A DNA stretch of 64,000 nt from Corticicoccus populi (GCF_042686195.1 NZ_JBHUOQ010000001.1:1364001-1428000), one strand, 5' to 3'; counted from the stretch's first letter, positions 26,269 through 35,449 are shown. Made by a program: numbers and translations. The notes: generated by a model from the letters alone, not told the origin.

Positions 26269-26712
26269 TTACAGGCTTAACGTCATAATATACTGCTGCT
26301 TTTTAAATCCATGCTTTTCATAGTAATCCACTGTCGGGCTACCGTACACCACTTTTACATCCACACGCTTCACACCGTATTCTTTAAATATCGTCATCGC
26401 TGCCCCGGTCAGCTCATCTCCAATCCCTTCGCCTCTGTACTGATCATCAACAAACAGATAGCTGATTGCTCCGGATGTTTTATTAATATCCGCTTTAATG
26501 AAACCCTGAGTCACACCGCCCTCTTCAGCAGTAAAAATCACTGCTCTGCCGTTTTCGACATCCTCTTCAAACATCTCTATTGTCTGAGCCGGACTATCCA
26601 TCGGGTACATGCCGTTGAAATGTTCTGAGACACTGTTATGATATTCTGCGAGCGCTTCAATATATTGCCAGAGTTCCTTGATTTCATTTTTAGTCATTTT
26701 CTTTATTACCAT
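26269..26712 (-). CDS. GNAT-family acetyltransferase
   Basis: A 147-aa GNAT with the acetyl-CoA loop QYRGEGIGDEL near residue 90 and a C-terminal DYYEKHGFKKQQ. GGGGGTG precedes the ATG. The substrate is unknown. It is convergent with the APH-like gene. Confidence 0.8.
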   Translation of the reverse strand: MVIKKMTKNEIKELWQYIEALAEYHNSVSEHFNGMYPMDSPAQTIEMFEEDVENGRAVIFTAEEGGVTQGFIKADINKTSGAISYLFVDDQYRGEGIGDELTGAAMTIFKEYGVKRVDVKVVYGSPTVDYYEKHGFKKQQYIMTLSL

Positions 26713-26741
26713 TTTCTCACCCCCGATACCTTTGTCGTGTA

Positions 26742-26774
26742 TAAAAAGGCCTTTAACCGATTAAGTTAAAGACC
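26742..26774 (-). terminator. Terminator downstream of the PAP2 gene
   Basis: Minus-strand stem GGTCTTTAAC / GTTAAAGGCC followed by TTTTTATA, about 120 bp past the PAP2 stop. Confidence 0.75.
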
Positions 26775-26893
26775 TGCTGAACAGCTGACAATTTAATCTC
26801 ATTGTTACTATACCCTGAAATAAGAAAAAGTGATCAACTATTTTCATTTCATACGTATTTTATTCTGCTTCCACAGAAGTAACGAATCACATT

Positions 26894-27592
26894 TTATATC
26901 CTGCCGCGCTTAAATATATATTTCTTAAACCATAATGATGACTTATCGTAAATATACATCGCTGTCAGAACGTAGAATAATGCGAAAAATGCACCGCCTA
27001 ATACATCTGTTAAATAATGCGCACCAAAATATAATCTGGAATATAAAACAGCCATCCATATGAGAACAGTGATTGTATACGCCGCGTATTTCAAAAACTG
27101 ATGTTTAATATGCGGAATCAGTACCAGTATGATGATTAAAAATAATAAAGCACTGGCAATAGAGTGACCGCTTGGGTATGAAAATCCATCGTCGACAGCA
27201 AGGTGTCCGGAGGGACGGCTTCTCTCAATCGTATTTTTCAATAGTACACCAATCAGACCGCCGGTTGAGACAACAGCAAGCACCCAGAAGGACAATAATG
27301 TATACCTTTTAATCATCAGGACCGCTGCAAGTATAATCGTGATGACAACAATCGACATCGACTCACCCAGCAGTGTAAAAAATGACATCATATCATTAAA
27401 AAAACCACCGTCAAAATCAAGTCCCGGCGTCCCGTAAACACTGCGGAACTGATCATTAATATCCCCTTCCATGTTTTCAAGGGGAACACTGAACGACTGA
27501 ACTGTAAAAGTAATCAGCCCGAATACAACCAGTGATATAAACAACACCACAATATGACTTTTCTTAATATTAATCACACTATTTTCTCTCAT
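26894..27592 (-). CDS. PAP2-family membrane phosphatase
   Basis: A 232-aa integral membrane phosphatase with six or so spans. All three PAP2 motifs are visible: KNTIERSRP (119-127), PSGHS (140-144) and SRLYFGAHYLTD (185-196). Relatives dephosphorylate undecaprenyl pyrophosphate or phosphatidic/phosphatidylglycerol phosphates. AGGTGG precedes the ATG. The 296 bp upstream are AT-rich and I see only a promoter-like region there. Confidence 0.88.
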   Translation of the reverse strand: MRENSVINIKKSHIVVLFISLVVFGLITFTVQSFSVPLENMEGDINDQFRSVYGTPGLDFDGGFFNDMMSFFTLLGESMSIVVITIILAAVLMIKRYTLLSFWVLAVVSTGGLIGVLLKNTIERSRPSGHLAVDDGFSYPSGHSIASALLFLIIILVLIPHIKHQFLKYAAYTITVLIWMAVLYSRLYFGAHYLTDVLGGAFFALFYVLTAMYIYDKSSLWFKKYIFKRGRI

Positions 27593-27888
27593 AAATCTGC
27601 CACCTAAATTGCTAAAAATTAATTCAGTATCACGTAGATTTTAAACTCTAATACAGTAAAAATCCACCCTGAAAAAGAACCTTCAACCATCATAACTTAA
27701 AATAATAAAAATTAAATTACTGAAGCCTTAAAATTTGATGAGGAATTTTTATGAGGGTTAAATATTTATAAAATAATAGGGTAGAAATACTTAATGATGG
27801 AGAAAAGTAGATTAAATACAGGATGTATTTTGCAAATAGTATAAAACACTTTATGATGGATTTAATATAATTTTCAGAGGAGGACAAT

Positions 27889-28332
27889 ATGAAAAAAATA
27901 AATATATCAAAATCTAGAGAAGAAAATAACGAGTTCTCCAATTTTTTAAAAACTCAAATCAGATCTTTTAATGATTATCACTCTATCCATCACAAACAAT
28001 CAAGAGATAAAAAATCTATTGCGTATTTAAGTTATATAGTTAAAGATTCACAAGAACATTGGTTAGGTGGATTAGCTGGTGCAGTTTACTGGAACTGGTT
28101 TGAAATTGAAGATTTCTGGTTGAATGAAAATATTAGAGGACAGGGATTGGGTAAGAGAATATTACAAAATGCTGAGAAAGATGCAAAAGAAATAGGCGCA
28201 ACTAAAGTATTACTTACTACCTTTGATTTTCAAGGAAAATTATTTTATGAAGCACATCATTATAAAATTGTTGGTGAAGTAAGTGATTATCCACCTGGTA
28301 AATCATATTACACAATGGTTAAACATCTATAA
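27889..28332 (+). CDS. GNAT-family acetyltransferase, AT-rich
   Basis: A 147-aa GNAT with the CoA-binding loop NIRGQGLGKRILQNAEK (about 83-99) and the GKLFYEAHHYKIVGEV tail. AGGAGG precedes the ATG, and TTGCAA / TATGAT boxes 16 bp apart lie upstream. Its codon use is visibly more AT-rich than the core genes, suggesting acquisition. Substrate unknown. Confidence 0.82.
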   Translation: MKKINISKSREENNEFSNFLKTQIRSFNDYHSIHHKQSRDKKSIAYLSYIVKDSQEHWLGGLAGAVYWNWFEIEDFWLNENIRGQGLGKRILQNAEKDAKEIGATKVLLTTFDFQGKLFYEAHHYKIVGEVSDYPPGKSYYTMVKHL

Positions 28333-28352
28333 TCTACATTAAAACATAAATA

Positions 28353-28377
28353 TACCACCCGCGATATTCGGGTGGTA
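28353..28377. terminator. Hairpin between convergent GNAT and DUF4041 genes
   Basis: Stem TACCACCCG / CGGGTGGTA with a T-containing flank on either side; a likely bidirectional terminator, though the T runs are weak. Confidence 0.6.
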
Positions 28378-28465
28378 TAAGTTTATAGTTAAATTAATTC
28401 AACATTTATATACACAATTTTAAAACCTTTTGGATGATAAAAGAATACGTTTAATTTTTAAAAAT

Positions 28466-30208
28466 CTAGACAACCAGCTGCATGGACTCCCTATACTGAA
28501 AAGCCACTGGCACTTTAACAAACTCTACCGTATCATTATGATTCTTTGTCACTACTTCTTCTATCTCTTCAATAGAGACCTTAAAAAACTCCTTACGATG
28601 ATTCATCTTATTCACTTCTCTACTTCTAAAATGTTGATGGAGCGTACTCTCTAATTTCGGAGCATCATCACTGAAAATCATTGCATGTACATCAAATTCA
28701 AATGGCACAGATGCATCCCCCAATTCTTTCACTCTATCCATAGGCTCCAATCTGCGTGTCACTCCAATTTTATAAATGTCTTCTCCAAATGAACCGATAT
28801 TGGAAATAATATATACATAACCCGCTCTTGTATTTGCAGCCCTATTCTCAACATCTTTCTTATCTTCTTCTAAATGTTTTAATTTTCCTTCAAGCTCTTT
28901 TATTTTTTCTAAGTACAGTTCTTTTTCAATATCTACATTAGATTTATTTAAATACTTCATAAGCTTAGTTATTTCTCTATTAAAGTGTTTTTCTTCTTTT
29001 TCAATAATTTTCATCTCTTTATCTATTTCTCTTTGGACCTTTTGCTCTTCCAGTAATTGTTCTCTTGCTGCTTTCTGTAATTCTTTTTCTTCTTGTACTT
29101 TCACTGCATATTTATATACAAGATTTAATCTTTTTAATTTTAACTTAAGAAGACTCATGGATAACTGTACACTATCCACTTTATAAATTCTATTAAGTGT
29201 CTCGAAAGCTCTAACTACTCTATTTTTGTATGTATCAAGATTATTCGCAGTTACATTAGAAAGATAATAATCACATTCTGTATTAAATGAACGAATGATT
29301 TGTTTCTTTTGGTCATTGATTTCTTTTTTACTCATTTCATGATTGCGTTCAATAATAACAGCACCGTCATTTAAAAGTTCCTTTTCTTGTAAAGTTAATA
29401 ATGAAAGCTCATCTTTAATTTTAACAGAAGTTATATGATCAGTATTTTCTACCATCACATCTTTAAATTCTAATTTCAAATTAGCATCTAATAGATTATT
29501 ATTAATTTCTTGAAGTTCTTTTTCTTTATTCTTTATCGAGTCTTTAATCTTCTCTACATATTGTTCATATTCATCCTTCGTTTTAGATAATTCTCTCATT
29601 TTTTCTTCTTCATAATTATTTAGTCTAGCTGTTAATCTATCATTTTCAGTTATTAATAATTGTTTTTTATCAACTAATCTATTGATTGATTCTTTGACAT
29701 CATGTAATCTCTCGAAATTAGCTAAATATTTTTTATCAATAGTCCTTGTCTGTATTAAGATATAGATGACTAAGCATAATGAGATAAACACAAATAAGGG
29801 ATGAAAAGCATTCAATAACAGTAATCCTGCTAAAGACCAAATCAGCGATTGTTTAGTAAGATTACTCTTTTTCTTACTGGTAGTAATTATTTTTATACTT
29901 TCTTTATCTAATATACTTTCGAATTTTTGACATTCTTTTGAATTGCTTATTGATACAGAGTCTAAATCATCAATAAGATATTTAGTGGTTGATAACGATT
30001 TAAATTTTTTAACCTCTATAACATTCATTAAACTGAATTCATTTACAATCCGATAACTATAACTCTCTTCTTTCTTTTTCTTGATAACATTATAGATTAT
30101 TACATTTAACTTCGAATCAATTATTAAAAAATCTGATTTAGATAATTGAATTAGAGTGTTCCCTTCATGCAACAGTTTATTAATAACAAAAACTTTCTCA
30201 TCGACCAT
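28466..30208 (-). CDS. Membrane-anchored coiled-coil protein with C-terminal DUF4041/T5orf172 GIY-YIG domain
   Basis: A 580-aa protein in three parts: an N-terminal globular region (1-115), a hydrophobic hairpin or long span (about 122-153), a long Glu/Lys-rich coiled coil (about 155-455, covering the DUF4041-like region), and a C-terminal T5orf172 GIY-YIG-like domain from about 463 (GYVYIISN, then YKIGVTRR with the conserved Arg, and HQHFRS). T5orf172 proteins are common in phages and in presumed defence loci; nuclease activity is family inference. The start at 30208 has AGGGGGA. It is AT-rich and sits in the accessory stretch next to ssrA. Confidence 0.75.
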   Translation of the reverse strand: MVDEKVFVINKLLHEGNTLIQLSKSDFLIIDSKLNVIIYNVIKKKKEESYSYRIVNEFSLMNVIEVKKFKSLSTTKYLIDDLDSVSISNSKECQKFESILDKESIKIITTSKKKSNLTKQSLIWSLAGLLLLNAFHPLFVFISLCLVIYILIQTRTIDKKYLANFERLHDVKESINRLVDKKQLLITENDRLTARLNNYEEEKMRELSKTKDEYEQYVEKIKDSIKNKEKELQEINNNLLDANLKLEFKDVMVENTDHITSVKIKDELSLLTLQEKELLNDGAVIIERNHEMSKKEINDQKKQIIRSFNTECDYYLSNVTANNLDTYKNRVVRAFETLNRIYKVDSVQLSMSLLKLKLKRLNLVYKYAVKVQEEKELQKAAREQLLEEQKVQREIDKEMKIIEKEEKHFNREITKLMKYLNKSNVDIEKELYLEKIKELEGKLKHLEEDKKDVENRAANTRAGYVYIISNIGSFGEDIYKIGVTRRLEPMDRVKELGDASVPFEFDVHAMIFSDDAPKLESTLHQHFRSREVNKMNHRKEFFKVSIEEIEEVVTKNHNDTVEFVKVPVAFQYRESMQLVV

Positions 30209-30478
30209 CGTAATCCCCCTTTGTTTATTAATTAAATTATACAACTACTTTACAAATTTTGTTATAAATATTTTAATTTCCTAACTTTAAAGTAACATAC
30301 CAATAGACAAAACAAATTTATACCATTCATAGTTATAAATCACATCCCCTTAATATAAATAATGTAAATTAGAATAATTTGTATATAATGAAACTTAAAA
30401 CTAATATTCCGTAATTGTTAACTATTACCATTACTGATATATTTAATAAGCATTTATTACCTTTGGGAGGAATTACAT

Positions 30479-31216
30479 ATGAGATTAAAGAAATATATTT
30501 TAACAGCTGGCTTCTCATCTCTTCTTCTACTGTCTGCCTGCAGCGGTAATGAAGAAAATTCTGCTGATTCATCTGAAGAAGCGGATAATCGTATAAATGA
30601 ATTACAAGATGACCTGGCAGCAGCAGAAAGTGAAAATGAACAGCTGCAGGAAGAGATTTCTCAGCTCGAAGAACAACTTGAAGCTCAGGAAATCAACCAA
30701 ACTGAAAATGATGATTCGGAGTCAACGAACGAGACGTCTGATATTCAAGCAGGGAGCAGAAGTGAACCTCTTGCTTTAGGTGAAACTGGTACAATCGAAA
30801 TCAGAACATATGCAGATGATGAAGACATGACTGAAATCACCGGTCTTGCAGAAATTACTGTTGATAACGTGATTCGTGGAGATGAAGCCGTGTCAATATT
30901 AACAGGAGAATATTCAGAACCTGAAGAACCAGCAGAGGGGATGGAATGGGTTGTATTCGATGCACAGTTCATTTTGACTGAGCTGTCTGATGATGATGAA
31001 GTCATTAGCTTCTCAGATGATTTTGAAATTGTGACTGAAGATGGTTCAACAGTTGAAAAAGTATATACTTCATTCGATGATGACTTCTTCATTCAAGATG
31101 TATACTCTGGAGGATCTGCTGAAGGTAAAATAGCAGTACAGGCACCTGCAGGTGAATCATTTATTATCAAGTATGATGATTATATGGGTGCAAAGGCATT
31201 TTATCAGGTAGATTAA
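30479..31216 (+). CDS. Lipoprotein with coiled coil and DUF4352/DUF5067-like domain
   Basis: A 245-aa secreted lipoprotein with lipobox LSAC at about residues 18-21, an acidic coiled coil (about 35-75), and a C-terminal beta-rich domain (about 95-245) of DUF4352/DUF5067 style (LGETGTIEI, MEWVVFDAQFILTE, GKIAVQAPAGESFIIKYDD). GGGAGG precedes the ATG. Function unknown. A fragment of a second such domain lies just downstream. Confidence 0.75.
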   Translation: MRLKKYILTAGFSSLLLLSACSGNEENSADSSEEADNRINELQDDLAAAESENEQLQEEISQLEEQLEAQEINQTENDDSESTNETSDIQAGSRSEPLALGETGTIEIRTYADDEDMTEITGLAEITVDNVIRGDEAVSILTGEYSEPEEPAEGMEWVVFDAQFILTELSDDDEVISFSDDFEIVTEDGSTVEKVYTSFDDDFFIQDVYSGGSAEGKIAVQAPAGESFIIKYDDYMGAKAFYQVD

Positions 31217-31293
31217 AATACCTTTACCCGTTATTTTGATGAACTCTTTTACAGCTTTACATAGGAAGTTCATTAGAAAAATTACTCAATGAT

Positions 31294-31361
31294 TAAAAAG
31301 AAATCCCGGAACCTCGATAATATCAAGGTTCTGGGATTTTTATATGAAGACGGCGGGAGTT
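31294..31361. repeat. Degenerate second copy of ssrA 3' end plus terminator (att-like)
   Basis: A hairpin AAATCCCGGAACCT / AAGGTTCTGGGATTT followed by TATATGAAGACGGCGGGAGTT matches the ssrA terminator and tmRNA 3' end at 32131-32199 in the same orientation, with several mismatches. It looks like the displaced end left by insertion of about 0.8 kb at ssrA. Confidence 0.75.
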
Positions 31362-31396
31362 ATACTCTCCTGTTATTAATGATTTACGAATGTTAT

Positions 31397-31558
31397 CAGA
31401 ATCTTACAATCCAAGGATTTAAGCAACCCTATTACTCTATGCATGTAGATGTGACAGAAGAACCAGTTGAAATTGAGGGTGTAGAAGTCACAATTGATAA
31501 TGCATACTTCACGGATGAAAGTGCTGAATTTGCTGAAGTAGATGCGGTGAAAAAGTAA
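31397..31558 (+). pseudogene. Remnant of a DUF4352-type protein
   Basis: Reading on the plus strand, the sequence MHVDVTEEPVEIEGVEVT and the following IDNAYFTDESAEFAEVDA resemble the N-terminal part of a DUF4352/DUF5067 domain. The frame stops abruptly at 31558 before the domain core, and the upstream part of the open frame is only the ssrA-like terminator repeat. No credible start exists. It is therefore taken as a broken fragment, perhaps cut when DNA inserted at ssrA. Confidence 0.5.
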
Positions 31559-31614
31559 TATTCAATGTTACACCACAGTAATGAAAAAATCATACTATAT
31601 AACTGTCATGAGCT

Positions 31615-31908
31615 TTAAGAATATGGTAGAGTATCGTATTCCTTTACATCGTCCAAATACATTTTAATCCTTTTAGTTAAATCTTCTTGAGACGAAGCTG
31701 TTATGTCTTTATCGATCCACTGATTATTTTCAAATATACTAATTTTAAATTCAGTTTTATGAAAATTAATTCCCACAAACATATCATTAATATCATGTTG
31801 CAGCATAACATTAAGGTACTCACCTTCTACAATTCTTTCATAAGAAATCTGCATATTATTTTCCTTTGCGAACTTCTCCATGCTGTTAATATTCATATAT
31901 ATTTCCAT
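31615..31908 (-). CDS. Hypothetical small protein
   Basis: A 97-aa AT-rich gene that I do not recognise. The sequence mixes beta-like stretches (VGINFHKTEFKISIFENNQWIDKDI) with an amphipathic C-terminus (LTKRIKMYLDDVKEY). It has no membrane segment. GAGGAG stands 5-6 nt before the ATG, which supports real translation. It is the only intact gene between the two ssrA 3'-end copies, so it may be cargo of a decayed insertion. Confidence 0.6.
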   Translation of the reverse strand: MEIYMNINSMEKFAKENNMQISYERIVEGEYLNVMLQHDINDMFVGINFHKTEFKISIFENNQWIDKDITASSQEDLTKRIKMYLDDVKEYDTLPYS

Positions 31909-32127
31909 ATTTATCTCCTCATTCGTCTATACTCAAACTTGTTTATAATATAAGATAATCCGTATCTCTTAAATTGTAAAGTATTTATACACAATTTAAT
32001 AAAATATATCATCTTTTGGGACAAGTAATGACGTAAGGTTATATATAATAACTATCCGATTCGTTGGATAAATAAAATCATATCCAACGCAACTCTTACC
32101 AGCCTCCCATACATTAAAAATACTATG

Positions 32128-32177
32128 TTAAAAAAAGAAACCCCGGAAACCTCAATACATCAAGGTTTCCGGGGTTT
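32128..32177 (-). terminator. ssrA terminator
   Basis: Minus-strand stem AAACCCCGGAAACCT / AGGTTTCCGGGGTTT followed by a T-rich run, directly after the tmRNA 3' end. Confidence 0.9.
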
Positions 32178-32199
32178 TTATATGGAGACGGCGGGAGTT
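32131..32199. repeat. ssrA 3' end copy paired with 31294-31361
   Basis: The intact copy of the direct repeat: terminator hairpin plus the last bases of ssrA. The two copies bracket about 0.8 kb. Confidence 0.75.
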
Positions 32200-32544
32200 G
32201 AACCCGCGTCCAGAGACTTTGATACGTCCCTTTCTACGTGCGTAGTCCGAGTTTTCAGTTTCGCATGACTGATGGTACTGAACTAACCTCATATCATGCT
32301 AGTCTTATTTAGCTCTTCTGTTAATTCTTAAGACTGCAGATTTAACAGTGTATCCTGCTTAGGGTTGGATCATCGTCATGGGCCACAGGAGAGCTCATGG
32401 GATGATGCAGGCGCCTATTAGGCAGCTACTGCGAAATTGTTTTGTTTGCCAGTTATTATAAACTGAGTATCGTTGATGACGAAGTCGAAACCTCCGGCAC
32501 GCTTAAAACGCTCAAACAGCCCCTGTCGAATCCGGAACGTCCCC
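32183..32544 (-). ncRNA. ssrA: tmRNA
   Basis: Transfer-messenger RNA of about 362 nt. The 5' end GGGGACGTTC followed by GATTCGACAGGGG and the 3' end GGGTTCAACTCCCGCC-GTCTCCA pair as an alanyl acceptor with T arm. The internal reading frame (32418-32450) encodes the tag GKQNNFAVAA and a TAA stop. CCA is not encoded. It frees stalled ribosomes with SmpB, whose gene lies just upstream. The tag matches the staphylococcal style (ending NNFAVAA). Confidence 0.96.
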
Positions 32545-32578
32545 GGATTTAAAAGGCCGGCATATTTGCCGATTAGTC

Positions 32579-32610
32579 ATTATAATAACAAATTAAAACA
32601 GTATTTTCAA
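32579..32610 (-). promoter_or_regulatory. ssrA promoter
   Basis: TTGAAA (32605-32610) with TATTAT at 17 bp, overlapping a perfect TATAAT (32579-32584) at 20 bp, upstream of the tmRNA 5' end. Confidence 0.55.
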
Positions 32611-32617
32611 GTATGAA

Positions 32618-32648
32618 GCAGACGGGTTCAACTCCCGCCGTTTCCATA
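32618..32648. repeat. Inverted copy of the tmRNA 3' end next to the smpB stop
   Basis: On the plus strand, ACGGGTTCAACTCCCGCCGT then TTCCATA copies the tmRNA 3' end, but in the orientation opposite to ssrA. It begins one base past the smpB stop codon and contains a T-arm-like hairpin. Together with the genuine 3' end at 32183-32213 it makes inverted repeats flanking ssrA. Confidence 0.75.
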
Positions 32649-33113
32649 CTAGTACTGCTGATTCTTCATCGCACGATCCGCTTCACGTTTCATCTGCTTG
32701 CGTTTCAACGTTTCACGTTTATCATACTTTTTCTTACCTTTCGCCATACCGAGAAGAACTTTACACATCCCGTTTTTAATATACAGCTTTAATGGTATCA
32801 ATGCGTTGCCGGTCTCCTGTATATAGCCGGTCAACTTATCAATTTCTTTCCTGTGCAATAAAAGCTTCCGCGTTCTGAGGGGATCATGGTTGAAACGGTT
32901 CCCCTCTTCATACGGTGCAATATGCATATTATAAACATACATTTCTCCACGGTAGACACGGGCATAGGAATCTTTCAGATTCGCTGATCCTCGTCTGATG
33001 GACTTTATTTCTGTTCCGCTTAAGACGATGCCCGCTTCAATAGTATCTTCGATTGTATAATCATGGCTTGCTTTACGATTCTGTGCAAGCGGCTTATTAT
33101 GATTTTTCTTCAT
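32649..33113 (-). CDS. smpB: SsrA-binding protein SmpB
   Basis: A 154-aa OB-fold protein that brings tmRNA to stalled ribosomes. Family blocks are NRKASHDYTIEDTIEAGIVLSG near the N-terminus, GTEIKSIRRG, and the basic tail GKKKYDKRETLKRK that enters the mRNA channel. It lies 6 bp after rnr and directly upstream of ssrA, the usual arrangement. Confidence 0.97.
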   Translation of the reverse strand: MKKNHNKPLAQNRKASHDYTIEDTIEAGIVLSGTEIKSIRRGSANLKDSYARVYRGEMYVYNMHIAPYEEGNRFNHDPLRTRKLLLHRKEIDKLTGYIQETGNALIPLKLYIKNGMCKVLLGMAKGKKKYDKRETLKRKQMKREADRAMKNQQY

Positions 33114-33119
33114 ATCGTC

Positions 33120-35426
33120 CTACTTCTTTCCTTTGCGTTTTTTTGCCACTGATTTATAAAAAGGCTTCTTGTTCTTCTTTCCTTTACTGTCCTGTTTCTT
33201 ATGCTTCTTATCTATATCCTTATCTTTTTTCTTTGTCTTCTGCCCTGCCTTGATTTCAACAGGTCTTGAGCGCCGTTCGCGTCTCACACGTTCAGGCATA
33301 CCGACAACTTGAAAATCGATTAGTCTTTCCTCGATATTTACATCTGTAACAGTCACTTCTACAGGGTCGCCGATTCTAAACACTTTCCCTGTACGTTCAC
33401 CGATTAATGCCATGTGTCTTTCATGATACTGATAATGGTCATCTGTCATATTCGACACATGCACAAGTCCTTCAATCGTATTCGGAAGTTCTACAAACAT
33501 ACCGAAGTTCATCACACCTGAAATGACACCTTCAAATGTCTCACCAACATATTTCTGCATGTACTGTGCTTTTTTCAAGTCATCAGTATCACGCTCTGCA
33601 TCCTGTGCACGACGTTCTCTGCCGGAAGTATGTTCAGCCATCTCAGGCAGTACCTTCTCAATTTTATCGAGAGTCTTCTGATCCGTTTTACCTTCAATTA
33701 AGTACTTACGGATTAAACGGTGGACAATTAAATCCGGATAACGTCTGATCGGCGATGTGAAATGCGTATAAAATTCCGTTGATAATCCGAAATGTCCGAG
33801 ACTTTCATCGGCATAACGCGCCTGCTGCATTGAACGGAGCATCAGTGTGGAAATCACCATCTCTTCCGGACGACCTTCCACTTCCTCAATAATATCCTGC
33901 AGCGCACGGGGATGAATATCATTACCCTTGCCTTTTACGACAATACCAAAGTTAGTGATAAAGTCAAAGAATTTTCTCAGCTTTTCTTCTTTCGGATCTT
34001 CGTGTACACGGTATAAAAACGGTACATCCATCCAGTGGAAATTTTCTGCGACTGTTTCATTTGCCGCGAGCATGAATTCTTCAATTAACTTCTCACCTGT
34101 GCCTCTTGTACGAAGAACCACTTCTTCCGGTGAACCGTCGGGACCGACGAGTACTTTTGCTTCATTAAAGTCAAAATCAATCGCTCCGCGTCTTTCACGC
34201 TTTGTCCGTAAGATTTCAGCAAGTTTCACAGCATCCTGAATCATCGGATAAACATCTGAATATTCTTCTATCAGTGCCTGCTCCTCATCTTCAACCATTT
34301 TGTTGACCGCATCATATGTCATTCTCCGGTCTGAGTGAATCACACTCTGGAAAATATTATGGCTCACAACAGAACCATTTTGATCAATTTCCATCTGACA
34401 GCTCATCGTCAGACGGTCCACGTGCGGATTCAACGAACAGATACCGTTTGATAATCTGTGCGGAATCATTGGTATGACACGGTCTACAAGATACACACTT
34501 GTAGCACGTTCATAAGCTTCCTGATCCATTGCGGAATTTTCTTCAATGTAATAGCTGACATCTGCGATACTGACTGTCAGCATATAATTACCGTTTTTAA
34601 GACGCTTCACCGCAACCGCATCATCCAGATCCTTCGCATCAGCACCGTCAATTGTGATTGTAAGTTCATCACGAAGGTCTTTCCGTTCCTTTATTTCAGC
34701 CGGTTCTATTTCATCAGGCACTTTTTCAGCCTGGTCAAGCACTTCCTGCGGAAAATCGATATTGATGCCGTGCTGATGAATAATCGACAGAATATCCACA
34801 CCCGGATCATTTTTATGTCCGAGGATTTGAATGACATGTCCTTCAGGACTTTCTCCGCCGGCACCGTCCGGGAATTTTGTGATTTCAACCAGGACTTTAT
34901 GACCGCTGACTGCACCTAAATTCTGCTTTTTCGGAATAAAAATATCACTTGTCATTTTTTTAGAATCCGGTAATACAAAACCGTATCCGCCGTTGTCTAT
35001 ATACTCTCCGACAATACGCGTGACACCGCGTGTCAGAATGCTCGTAATTGAGCCCTCCTGATTGTCGCCTTTAGTTTCATTCAGTACTTCTGCAAGTACT
35101 GTATCTCCCTCATACGCGCCGTTAATTTCTGTAGGCGGTATAAAAATGTCTTCAAGCTCGGAATTTTCAGGACGCAGGAAACCGAATCCACGCTTATGCA
35201 TAGATAATGTCCCTTTAACCAGATTGGATTCCGATACTTTCATATACTTGTCTTTTTTTGTCCGGTAAACAATACCTGAATCTTCAAGAGACACCATCAC
35301 TTTCACCATTTCCTTAAAATCGTCGGAATTATGGGAATCTGTGGCTTCTTTAAACTCATTTATTGTCATCGGTTTATAATCATCTTCATTGATAATCTCT
35401 AATATACGTTCCCTCAAACTACTCAT
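33120..35426 (-). CDS. rnr: Ribonuclease R
   Basis: A 768-aa 3'-5' exoribonuclease: N-terminal winged helix, two cold-shock domains (about 60-220), the RNB catalytic domain (about 245-575; TITIDGADAKDLDDAV carries the metal aspartates), an S1 domain (about 625-705) and a Lys-rich tail. It degrades structured RNA and works with SmpB-tmRNA in quality control, matching its place upstream of smpB. AGGAGG precedes the ATG. Confidence 0.96.
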   Translation of the reverse strand: MSSLRERILEIINEDDYKPMTINEFKEATDSHNSDDFKEMVKVMVSLEDSGIVYRTKKDKYMKVSESNLVKGTLSMHKRGFGFLRPENSELEDIFIPPTEINGAYEGDTVLAEVLNETKGDNQEGSITSILTRGVTRIVGEYIDNGGYGFVLPDSKKMTSDIFIPKKQNLGAVSGHKVLVEITKFPDGAGGESPEGHVIQILGHKNDPGVDILSIIHQHGINIDFPQEVLDQAEKVPDEIEPAEIKERKDLRDELTITIDGADAKDLDDAVAVKRLKNGNYMLTVSIADVSYYIEENSAMDQEAYERATSVYLVDRVIPMIPHRLSNGICSLNPHVDRLTMSCQMEIDQNGSVVSHNIFQSVIHSDRRMTYDAVNKMVEDEEQALIEEYSDVYPMIQDAVKLAEILRTKRERRGAIDFDFNEAKVLVGPDGSPEEVVLRTRGTGEKLIEEFMLAANETVAENFHWMDVPFLYRVHEDPKEEKLRKFFDFITNFGIVVKGKGNDIHPRALQDIIEEVEGRPEEMVISTLMLRSMQQARYADESLGHFGLSTEFYTHFTSPIRRYPDLIVHRLIRKYLIEGKTDQKTLDKIEKVLPEMAEHTSGRERRAQDAERDTDDLKKAQYMQKYVGETFEGVISGVMNFGMFVELPNTIEGLVHVSNMTDDHYQYHERHMALIGERTGKVFRIGDPVEVTVTDVNIEERLIDFQVVGMPERVRRERRSRPVEIKAGQKTKKKDKDIDKKHKKQDSKGKKNKKPFYKSVAKKRKGKK

Positions 35427-35449
35427 GGGAATTCCTCCTGTAAAACGTC

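Noticed and set aside
31289..31558. 89-codon open frame as a complete gene
   Set aside because: Its first third is the ssrA-like terminator hairpin and its start has no ribosome-binding site; only the C-terminal part looks protein-like, so it is listed as a remnant.
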